From the NCBI GenBank assembly GCA_919902965.1, contig CAKKSJ010000100.1, positions 1 through 16,968 on the forward strand: a stretch of 16,968 nt of DNA. The letters run 5' to 3'. The notes beneath the pieces are model-generated. The model worked only from the letters and a program-made list of their open reading frames with translations, did not search any database and was not told the DNA's origin. The DNA comes from Burkholderiales bacterium. GTDB lineage: Bacteria; Pseudomonadota; Gammaproteobacteria; Burkholderiales; SG8-39. This document shows, in pieces, positions 7,426 to 14,554 of this stretch; the first letter of the stretch is position 1, and each line of letters begins with the position of its first letter. The position numbers and the translations under genes are program-made.

Positions 7426-9173
7426 AAAACCTGGTAAAGAGGATGCTGCGCGGCGGCGCCGGCGACGCAGCGGCGGCGGACGCCGAATCCGCTGTGCCGG
7501 TCGATCGCCTGCGCGATTGCCTCATACGTGCGTCGCTGCAGGCATCGGCAGGCGCGCATGCCGCCTCGGTCGAGCTCTACCGCGAGTGCCTGGAACTGCA
7601 GTCGCAGGATTCCAGGATCTGGTGCAATTTTGGCGCGGAACTCGATGCGATCGGGCAGGCCGGCGAGGCCGAACAGGCGTATTTGCGCGCGCTCGAACTC
7701 GATCCCGCACTGGCGCAGGCCTGGTACAACCTCGGGCGGCTGCAGCAGGAAGGCGGGAGGGAAGTTGAAGCCGAATCCAGTTACCGTTCGGCACTGAAGC
7801 TGCTCGATGCAGAGCGCGATCGCGAGACCTGGCAGCTTAGCTACAGCAACCTGGGATTGCTGCTGCAGAAGCAGGGAAGGCCGCAGCACGCGGTGAGTCT
7901 GTACCGCGAGGCATTGGCGAAAGTTCCGACGGACTCCGGGCTGCGCAGCAATCTGCTGTTTGTGCTGACGACCATGCCCGGCGTCGACGCCGATGAACTG
8001 CTGCGGGAACACCTTGCCTGGGGCGGACTGCATGCGCGCGCGCACGCGCCCCACGCCAACCTGCGCGATCCGGAACGGCGCATCCGGCTGGGCTATGTAT
8101 CCGCGGATTTTCACCGTCACCCGCTGGCCTTTCATTTCCTTCCCTTGCTCCTCAATCGAGATCGGACCTGCACCGAAGTGATCTGCTATTACAGCGGCGC
8201 GACGCAGGACGAGATCACGGCGCAGCTGCAACAGTCAGCCGATCATTGGCGCGACATCCGCTACCTGAGCGACGCCGAGGCCGATGCGCTTATCCGGGAA
8301 GATGGCATAGACATCCTGGTGGATTTGTCCGGGCACACCGCGGGCAATCGGCTGCCGCTGTTCGCGCGCAAGCCGGCCCCGCTGCAGCTCAGCTATCTCG
8401 GCTATGCCAACACCACCGGATTGGAGAGCATGGATTACCGCATCAGCGACGTCTACGCCGATCCGCCCGGCAGCGAGGTGCGCTACGTGGAAACGCTGCT
8501 GCGCCTGCCGCACAGCCTGTGGTGCTACCAGGCCCAGCAGGCGGCCGTGCCGGAAAATCCCGCGCCGGTGCTGGCAAACGGCTATGTTACTTTTGCGTCT
8601 TTCAACGCCGCGTACAAGCTCCATCCGGACCTGATCAAAGTCTGGGCGCGCATACTGCATGCGGTGCCCGATTCCCGCTTGCTGCTGGTAAATGTTGCTA
8701 CGCACGCCGCGCGCGGGCGTATCGGCGCCTGGCTGGGCGCGGAAGGCATAGATAGCGAGCGCTACGAAATGCATGCGCGCCTGTCCACTGCCGCGTTCTG
8801 GGCGGCGCACCGGCGCGCAGATCTCGCACTGGATCCCTTCCCCTGCAATGGCGGGGCAACCAGCTGCGAAACCTTATGGCTAGGCGTTCCGCTGCTCACG
8901 CTAGCTGGCACGAACTTCGTGGGGCGCGCCGGCGTAAGCCTGCTCAGCAACTGCGGGCTGGCGCAGATGATTGCGGGCAGCGCCGACGATTACGTGGCGC
9001 TGGCCGCAGGACTGGCCAGGGATCCTGCGCGCCTGACGGCAATGCGCATGCTGTTGCAGCAGACCCTGCCTGGCTCGGCCCTGCTCGATGGCCGCGCCTA
9101 CGCGCAGTCGATGGAAGCGCAATATCGCCAGATCTGGCGGCGCTGGTGCAGCCAGGGAGCGCCGCATGCTTAA
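7419..9173 (+). CDS. TPR-containing GT41 glycosyltransferase, SPINDLY-like, copy 5
   Basis: 584 aa, the longest of the seven SPY-like copies. ATG 7419 overlaps the previous stop (ATGCTGA) and yields MLKNLVKRMLRGG, an amphipathic helix. An Ala/Asp-rich spacer (13-28) follows, then four TPRs over about 33-173; the third has a few extra residues before the next helix. The catalytic region starts RIRLGYVSADFHRH (His234) and includes DILVDLSGH (298-306), YLGYANTTG, DYRISD, Lys400 in FASFNAAYK and CNGGATSCETLW. The FNAAYKLHP segment comes nearest of the SPY-like set to the OGT form FNQ-x-YKI-x-P. The C-terminus is WRRWCSQGAPHA. All catalytic motifs are intact, so it is probably active; donor and acceptor are unknown. 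Confidence 0.87.
   Translation: MLKNLVKRMLRGGAGDAAAADAESAVPVDRLRDCLIRASLQASAGAHAASVELYRECLELQSQDSRIWCNFGAELDAIGQAGEAEQAYLRALELDPALAQAWYNLGRLQQEGGREVEAESSYRSALKLLDAERDRETWQLSYSNLGLLLQKQGRPQHAVSLYREALAKVPTDSGLRSNLLFVLTTMPGVDADELLREHLAWGGLHARAHAPHANLRDPERRIRLGYVSADFHRHPLAFHFLPLLLNRDRTCTEVICYYSGATQDEITAQLQQSADHWRDIRYLSDAEADALIREDGIDILVDLSGHTAGNRLPLFARKPAPLQLSYLGYANTTGLESMDYRISDVYADPPGSEVRYVETLLRLPHSLWCYQAQQAAVPENPAPVLANGYVTFASFNAAYKLHPDLIKVWARILHAVPDSRLLLVNVATHAARGRIGAWLGAEGIDSERYEMHARLSTAAFWAAHRRADLALDPFPCNGGATSCETLWLGVPLLTLAGTNFVGRAGVSLLSNCGLAQMIAGSADDYVALAAGLARDPARLTAMRMLLQQTLPGSALLDGRAYAQSMEAQYRQIWRRWCSQGAPHA
8490..8526 (+). repeat. 37-bp block identical to 10219-10255
   Basis: Bases 8490-8526 in copy 5 match 10219-10255 in copy 6 perfectly and encode ETLLRLPHSLWC. 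Copy 4 shares 28 bp of the same block (6737-6764). This is a likely recombination or conversion tract within the array. Confidence 0.75.
9154..9159 (+). promoter_or_regulatory. ribosome binding site AGGGAG before copy 6
   Basis: AGGGAG lies 6 nt before ATG 9166, inside the end of the upstream gene. It supports the overlapping ATGCTTAA start over an in-frame ATG at 9088, and so supports translational coupling. Confidence 0.6.
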
Positions 9174-10899
9174 ACGGCTGATCAGGCAGCTGGTCGGTGC
9201 CGGTGTGCCGGCGGACAGCCCGGCGCAGGCGTCTACGCCTGAAGCTGTCGTGTCCCTGTCTCGTGCGCTGACACTGATGCGCGCGCGCGACTACGACGCT
9301 GCGGTGCAAATGTGCCAGGACCTGATTGCGCGGGATGCGGCCGCTCCCGGACCCTGGGAATTGCTCGGCGCCATTGCGCTAGAGCGTGGCGAGAAAGAAC
9401 TCGCGCGGGTACGCTTCGAGACTGCGCTCACTCTTGCGGGAGACCAGCCGACGCCGCTGTGCAATGCCGCCGAGGCCAATCGCCAGGCCGGACGCCATGC
9501 GCGCGCGCTGGAACTCAGCGCCAGGGCGCTCGCGCTCGATCCGGACAACGGCGCGGCGATGTACAACCAGGCACTTACCCTGCAATCCTGCTGGCGCGCG
9601 GAGGAAGCCCTGGCGGTCTATCGTCGTTTGCTGGGACTGCGGCCCGAACTGTCGCAGGCCTATGCGGGCTACCTGTTCCTGCTGCTGCTGCTCGGAGAGG
9701 ATCCGCTGGCGCTGCGTGCGGCGCATTGCCGCTGGGCAGCAATCAACGCCGAGCCTTTGCGCGAGACCGGCACCGGCCACGGCTATGCGCGCGATCCGCT
9801 GCGGCGCTTGCGCATCGGTTATGTATCGGCTGATTTCCGCGACCATGCCGCCAGCAGTTTCGTCGAACCCATATTGTCCGCGCATGATCGCGCCGGTTTC
9901 GAAACCCACTGTTACTCGAGCACTGAAACGAGCGATGCGGTTACCGCGCGCTTGCGCAGCACGGTGAGCTGCTGGCGCGAGGTGCGCTGGCAGGACGACG
10001 CGGCGCTTGCGAACCTGATCCGCGCAGACGGCATAGACATACTGGTCGATCTGTCCGGGCATACGAACGGCAACCGGCTGGCCGCATTTGCGCGCAAGCC
10101 CGCGCCGGTGCAAGTGACTTATCTCGGTTACCCCGCGACCACTGGCATGAGCGCCATGGACTATCGCATTAGCGATGCGCGGCTGGATCCCCCGGGTGCC
10201 GCCGATGGCTACTACACTGAAACGCTGCTGCGCCTGCCGCACAGCCTGTGGTGCTTTCGGCCGCCGGCTTCCATGCCCGCGCCGGGGCCGCTGCCGGCGT
10301 CGCAATCGGGGCAGATCACCTTCGGCTCGCTTAATTCGATGCTGAAACTCAGGCCGGCGACGATCGCCCTGTGGTCGCGGCTGCTGTTGTCGATACCGCG
10401 GTCGCGCCTGATTATTGCAAGCGTGGAGGCGGGAGAGGCGAGCCTGCGCATCGCGGCCGAGTTCGCGCGCCACGGCGTGCCGGCTGATGCATTGTCGTTC
10501 CGTGCTCCGCTCGCGCGCGCGCAATTCTGGGCCTTGTCCGGCGAAATCGATATCGCCCTGGATAGCTTTCCCTGTAATGGGGGCGCCACGACCTGCGAAA
10601 CGCTGTGGCTGGGATTGCCTGTGCTCAGTCTGGCGGGCGAACTGTTTCAGTCGCGTGCCGGACTGAGCCTGCTGTCGGTGATTGGCTTGCCGGAACTGGT
10701 CGCGCAGTCGGAGTCGGACTATTTGCGCATTGCGCGCGAGCTGGCATCGGATCGTGAGCGGCTAGCGCAGTTGCGCCGGGGACTGCGCCAGCGCATGCGC
10801 GCGTCGCCGCTGCTGGACGAAACAGGATTTACGCGATCCCTGGAAGCGCTCTACCGGGAGGCCTGGCGCTGCTGGTGCGAAACGGGACCGCATGCTTAA
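9166..10899 (+). CDS. TPR-containing GT41 glycosyltransferase, SPINDLY-like, copy 6
   Basis: 577 aa. The start overlaps the preceding stop as ATGCTTAA and gives MLKRLIRQLVGAG, a clear amphipathic, basic N-terminal helix. Four TPRs over about 30-165 are followed by the AHCRWAAINAEPL linker and the catalytic region from RLRIGYVSADFRDH (His227). Motifs present are DILVDLSGH (291-299), YLGYPATTG, DYRISD, Lys394 in FGSLNSMLK and CNGGATTCETLW, all consistent with an active enzyme of the SPY branch. Its TPRs pair best with copy 4. However, a 37-bp block of its catalytic region (10219-10255) is identical in DNA to copy 5, which suggests gene conversion within the array. The C-terminus ends WRCWCETGPHA; like copy 5 it ends in -HA with the stop overlapping the next start. 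Confidence 0.88.
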   Translation: MLKRLIRQLVGAGVPADSPAQASTPEAVVSLSRALTLMRARDYDAAVQMCQDLIARDAAAPGPWELLGAIALERGEKELARVRFETALTLAGDQPTPLCNAAEANRQAGRHARALELSARALALDPDNGAAMYNQALTLQSCWRAEEALAVYRRLLGLRPELSQAYAGYLFLLLLLGEDPLALRAAHCRWAAINAEPLRETGTGHGYARDPLRRLRIGYVSADFRDHAASSFVEPILSAHDRAGFETHCYSSTETSDAVTARLRSTVSCWREVRWQDDAALANLIRADGIDILVDLSGHTNGNRLAAFARKPAPVQVTYLGYPATTGMSAMDYRISDARLDPPGAADGYYTETLLRLPHSLWCFRPPASMPAPGPLPASQSGQITFGSLNSMLKLRPATIALWSRLLLSIPRSRLIIASVEAGEASLRIAAEFARHGVPADALSFRAPLARAQFWALSGEIDIALDSFPCNGGATTCETLWLGLPVLSLAGELFQSRAGLSLLSVIGLPELVAQSESDYLRIARELASDRERLAQLRRGLRQRMRASPLLDETGFTRSLEALYREAWRCWCETGPHA

Positions 10900-12592
10900 G
10901 CGGCTCGTGCGCCAATTGCTGGGCAGGCCGGCCGATTCGCTTGCCGGGCTGATCGCGCGCAGCCGCGCCGAGCGCGAGCGCGGCGATCCCGCGGCTGCGC
11001 TGGCCACGCTCGAAGACGTGCTGCAATGCGACGCCGGGAATGCACTAGCCCTGGCCGAGCTCGGACCGAGCTGTCGCGCCCTGGGCCGTTACGACGAAGC
11101 ACGCGCCGTGCTCGAGCGCGCTGCGGCGCATGCGCCTGGTTCCGTCCTGCCGCTGCTGTACCTCGGCAATATTGCGCACGAGGCCGGCAGGCTGGACGAG
11201 GCGGTGAACGCGTATCGCAGGGGACTTGCGCTCGAGGGCCGCAATGCCGCGCTGCACTACAACCTCGCCCTGAGCCTGTTGTCCCGCGGCGAGGCGGCGG
11301 ACGCAGTTGAGGCGTTTCGCGCCTGCCTCGCCGAGGCGCCCGATTTCGCCGATGCGCGCGCGAGTCTGTTGTTCGCGCTCAATCTTTCGGACCGCGCCAG
11401 TGCCGAGTCCACCGCCGCCGAGCATTTCGACTGGGGCCGGCGCCTGGCCGATCCCGTTTGGCAGGATCACGATTATCCCAATACACCCGAGCCGCAACGC
11501 TGCCTGCGCATCGGCTATGTGTCGGCCGATTTTTTCGGACATGCGGCGACCGATTTCATTCATTCCTTCCTGGAGCAGCACGAGCGCGGTGCGTATGCAA
11601 TCAGCTGCTATTGCAATGCGCCCATAGCCGAGGCCAGCCTGGGCATGTACGGGCATAGCTGGCGCGACATCAGCGCGCTGGACGATACGCAGGCGGCAGC
11701 CTTGGTCGAGCGCGATGCAATCGACATTCTGGTGGATTTGTCCGGCCACACGCGCGGCAACCGGCTGCTGCTTTTTGCGCGCAAACCGGCGCCGCTGCAA
11801 ATGACTTTTCTGGGCTATCCGAATACCACCGGCATGCGCGCCATGGACTATCGCCTGAGCGATGCCTACGCCGATCCGCCGGATGGGAGCGAACGGCGCT
11901 ATCGCGAGCGGCTGCTGCGTATGCCGCAGGGCATCTGGTGCTATCGCCCGCCTGCCGAGGGCATGCCCGAGGCGGGCGTTTTGCCGGCCTTGCGACTGGG
12001 CCATGTGACTTTCGCTTCCATGAACAACGTAGCCAAGCTCAATCCCGGGATAGTCGGCCTGTGGGCCGAGCTGTTGCTGCGGGTGAAGGACGCGCAGCTG
12101 CTCATCGCCACGGTCCCGCCGGGCGAAACGCGCGCGCGACTGCTGCGCGTGTTCCTTGAAAAAGGCGTGGCTGCGCAGCGCATCCGCTTCAGCGAGCGTC
12201 TCGACAAAGGCGAATTCCGGACATTGCACCAGCAGGTCGACATCGCGCTTGATGCCTATCCCTGCAACGGCGGCGCAACCACCTGCGAAACCTTGTGGCT
12301 GGGCGTACCGGTAATCAGCCTGGCGGGAGATGAATTCCGCACGCGCGCGGGCTTGAGCCTGCTCAACTCAGTAGGATTGCCGCAGCTGGTCGCGCGCGAT
12401 TCCGCCGAATTCCTCACTATTGCCGCGGATCTGGCGCGCGATACGAAGCAATTGCAGGCGCTGCGCGCAGGATTACGGGAAACCATGCGAAATTCGCCTT
12501 TGTGCGACGCCAAGGCCTATACCCGCGCGCTGGAGGAGATTTACCGGGGCGTCTGGCGCGAATGGTGTGCCGGCGCTCGCCCGCAAGCCTGA
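10892..12592 (+). CDS. TPR-containing GT41 glycosyltransferase, SPINDLY-like, copy 7
   Basis: 566 aa, with start overlapping the previous stop (ATGCTTAA) and a CGGGA 4 nt upstream. The N-terminus MLKRLVRQLLGR is almost the same amphipathic helix as in copy 6. Four TPRs span about 17-152, followed by a FDWGRRLADPV linker and the catalytic region from CLRIGYVSADFFGH (His217). DILVDLSGH (278-286), FLGYPNTTG, DYRLSD, Lys382 in FASMNNVAK and CNGGATTCETLW are present. The segment between the first two catalytic motifs is a few residues shorter (ASLGMYGHSW) than in the other copies. A 33-bp block encoding NTTGMRAMDYR (11822-11854) is identical to copy 1, more than 10 kb away. It is the last SPY-like gene; the next gene follows after 27 bp with no overlap. 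Confidence 0.88.
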   Translation: MLKRLVRQLLGRPADSLAGLIARSRAERERGDPAAALATLEDVLQCDAGNALALAELGPSCRALGRYDEARAVLERAAAHAPGSVLPLLYLGNIAHEAGRLDEAVNAYRRGLALEGRNAALHYNLALSLLSRGEAADAVEAFRACLAEAPDFADARASLLFALNLSDRASAESTAAEHFDWGRRLADPVWQDHDYPNTPEPQRCLRIGYVSADFFGHAATDFIHSFLEQHERGAYAISCYCNAPIAEASLGMYGHSWRDISALDDTQAAALVERDAIDILVDLSGHTRGNRLLLFARKPAPLQMTFLGYPNTTGMRAMDYRLSDAYADPPDGSERRYRERLLRMPQGIWCYRPPAEGMPEAGVLPALRLGHVTFASMNNVAKLNPGIVGLWAELLLRVKDAQLLIATVPPGETRARLLRVFLEKGVAAQRIRFSERLDKGEFRTLHQQVDIALDAYPCNGGATTCETLWLGVPVISLAGDEFRTRAGLSLLNSVGLPQLVARDSAEFLTIAADLARDTKQLQALRAGLRETMRNSPLCDAKAYTRALEEIYRGVWREWCAGARPQA

Positions 12593-12619
12593 GCTGACAC
12601 CGCCAGCCTAGCCGCCACC

Positions 12620-14512
12620 ATGATCGAACAGGCCCTACAGTACATCCGGTCCGGGCGCGTCGCCGAAGCCGAACAAATGCTGCGTTCGCATTTGACCGGC
12701 TCGCCCGATAGCGTCGATGCCTTGCATTACCTCGGGCTGCTTTGCCATCAGAGCGGCAGAGGCGCTGAGGCCGTGGCGCTATTGGCGCAGGCGGTCGCGC
12801 ATTCGCCGGAGACTGGCCACCTTCGCGCCAATTTCGCCGAGGTGCTGCGTGCGCAAGGGGATCTGGACGCGGCGGAAATGCATGCCCGCGCTGCTGTGGG
12901 CCTCGAGCCAGGGCATGCGAACTTTCAATTCAACCTTGCGACCGTGCTGAACGCGCGCGGCCGGGTGGAGGAAGCGCTGGCTGCGGGCGAGCGCGTGCTG
13001 GTGATGCGGCCGGACTGGGTCGAAGCGTTAAGCCTCTGTGCGAGTCTCTGCGTTGCGCTGGAGCGTTTGGAGCGGGCGGTCGAACTGGGCCAGCGCGCTT
13101 GTGCGCTGCGCCCGGATGATCCGGCGCTGCTGCTGGCGCTGATGCGCTACCGTGCGTGGGCCTGCGATTGGCGTCGCCGCGACGCCGATGTGGCGAAACT
13201 GCAAGCCACGCTCGCAAGCCGGTTGGCGCGCGCTGACGCCGCGTTGCTGGAAGGGGTCAATCCATTTGGTGCTTTTGAATATCCGGTTTCGCGGCAACTG
13301 CGCAATGCGCTCACCCAGGCGTATTGCGATCGCATTCTGCAGTCCGCCGGAACGCCGTTCGATCTGCAGCGGGCGCCGGCCTCTTCGGGCCGCGGGCGCC
13401 TGCGGCTTGGTTATGTGTCGGCGGACTTCCACAGCCATCCGACCATGCACCTGATGCGCAGTTTCTTCGAATTGCACGATCGCGGTCGCTTCGAGGTCTA
13501 TGCCTATTCCATCGGCCCGGACGACGCGAGCGAATATCGCCGCCATGCAGCCGCGACGGTCGATCGGTTCATCGATATCGGCGCCGAGGAGGCGCGCGTC
13601 AGCGCCGAGCGCATACGCCGCGACGGCATAGACATTCTGATCGATCTCAAGGGATTTACCCACGCAGCCCGTCCGGCGATCTTTGCCTTGCGGCCAGCGC
13701 CGCTGCGGGTTGCCTGGCTGGGATATCCGGCCTCCACCGGCCGCGGCCTGAACGACTACGCCATTGTCGACCGCGTCGTCGCGCCGCCCGAGCAGGCTGC
13801 GGACTACGGCGAGAAACTGGTGTGGATGCCGCACAGCTACCAAGTGAACGACTATCGCCAGCCGATCGCGGCCGAATCTCCGGCACGCGCCGCCCTGGGC
13901 CTGCCCGAGGGCAGTTTTGTCTATGCCTGCTTCAACCAGGTGTACAAGATCGAACCGTCCGTGTACCGGGCCTGGATGCGCATACTCGCGCGGGTACCCG
14001 GCAGCGTATTGTGGTTATACGCGAGTAAATCGGTGGCGCGCGCGAACCTCGCGCGCGAGGCCGCAGCGCTGGGCATCGATCCGGTTCGGCTGATATTCGG
14101 CGAAACCATGGCGAAGCCGCAGCATCTGTCGCGCCTGGCGCAGGCGGATTTGTTTCTCGATACCTACAGCATCAATGCCCACACCAGCGCGGCAGACGCA
14201 CTCTGGGCGGGGTTGCCGGTGCTGACCTGCCCGGGTGCGGCGTTTCCGGCGCGCGTGGGCGCCAGCTTGGTCAGGGCAGCCGGACTGCCGCAGCTAGTCT
14301 GTAGCAACATCGAGGACTACGAGAATACCGCGGTGCGTCTCGCGCAGAATCCCGGGGAGTTGCGCGGCCTGCGCCAGAGCCTGGCTGAGCGCGAACGATT
14401 GCCGCTGTTCGACACGCCGCGTTTCGTGCGCGACCTGGAAAGCGCGTTCGACATCATGTGGCGGCGATATCTTTCCGGCAAGCCGCCGGAGGCATTCGCC
14501 GTTGGCGATTAG
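12620..14512 (+). CDS. TPR-containing GT41 O-GlcNAc transferase-like protein (OGT branch)
   Basis: 630 aa, predicted cytoplasmic, clearly of a different GT41 branch from the seven upstream genes. About five TPRs cover residues 1-168. A helical linker of roughly 90 residues (169-257), absent from the other copies, precedes the catalytic region from RLRLGYVSADFHSHP. Canonical OGT residues are all visible: His273 in HSHPTMHLM (human His498), DILIDLKGFTHAARPAIFALRPAP, WLGYPASTG, YGEKLVWMPHSYQVND, Lys443 in FNQVYKIEP (human Lys842), His502 and His521 with the same 19-residue spacing as human His901/His920, and Asp526 (human Asp925). UDP-GlcNAc is therefore the most likely donor (inference). It lacks the MLK-type amphipathic N-terminus. 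ATG 12620 has no visible Shine-Dalgarno; the 27-bp gap suggests it was added to the operon separately. Confidence 0.9.
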   Translation: MIEQALQYIRSGRVAEAEQMLRSHLTGSPDSVDALHYLGLLCHQSGRGAEAVALLAQAVAHSPETGHLRANFAEVLRAQGDLDAAEMHARAAVGLEPGHANFQFNLATVLNARGRVEEALAAGERVLVMRPDWVEALSLCASLCVALERLERAVELGQRACALRPDDPALLLALMRYRAWACDWRRRDADVAKLQATLASRLARADAALLEGVNPFGAFEYPVSRQLRNALTQAYCDRILQSAGTPFDLQRAPASSGRGRLRLGYVSADFHSHPTMHLMRSFFELHDRGRFEVYAYSIGPDDASEYRRHAAATVDRFIDIGAEEARVSAERIRRDGIDILIDLKGFTHAARPAIFALRPAPLRVAWLGYPASTGRGLNDYAIVDRVVAPPEQAADYGEKLVWMPHSYQVNDYRQPIAAESPARAALGLPEGSFVYACFNQVYKIEPSVYRAWMRILARVPGSVLWLYASKSVARANLAREAAALGIDPVRLIFGETMAKPQHLSRLAQADLFLDTYSINAHTSAADALWAGLPVLTCPGAAFPARVGASLVRAAGLPQLVCSNIEDYENTAVRLAQNPGELRGLRQSLAERERLPLFDTPRFVRDLESAFDIMWRRYLSGKPPEAFAVGD

Positions 14513-14554
14513 CGCGCCGCGCGCGGTCTTATTTCAGCGCATGCTGCAGGGGCC

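Larger units (their letters stand above)
593..12592 (+). repeat. tandem array of seven paralogous TPR-GT41 genes
   Basis: Seven genes of 541-584 codons follow one another in the same orientation. Chosen starts are 593, 2259, 3956, 5695, 7419, 9166 and 10892, and the eighth GT41 gene starts at 12620, so the period is 1.67-1.75 kb. Each unit has the same order: a short N-terminal helix, 3-4 TPRs, a linker with an (H/Y)xxW(G/A) motif, and a GT41 catalytic region ending in (Y)R-x-x-W-R-x-W-C. Synonymous positions around the conserved D-I-L-(V/I)-D-L-S-G-H motif differ between all copies, which shows old duplication under purifying selection. Confidence 0.9.

Noticed and set aside
593..12592. Array as an assembly or duplication artefact
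   Set aside because: Copies differ throughout, including synonymous sites of the most conserved motifs, and have different lengths and junctions.
12620..14512. HMW1C-type N-glycosyltransferase
   Set aside because: HMW1C proteins lack canonical TPRs and the FNQ-x-YKI-x-P and HTSAAD arrangement. This protein has five TPRs and all OGT residues in place.
14513..14540. Terminator between the OGT-like gene and YfhO
   Set aside because: The GCGCGCCGCGCGCGG stretch is self-complementary, but it is low-complexity and is followed by GTCTTATTT without a proper U-tract; the genes are only 42 bp apart.
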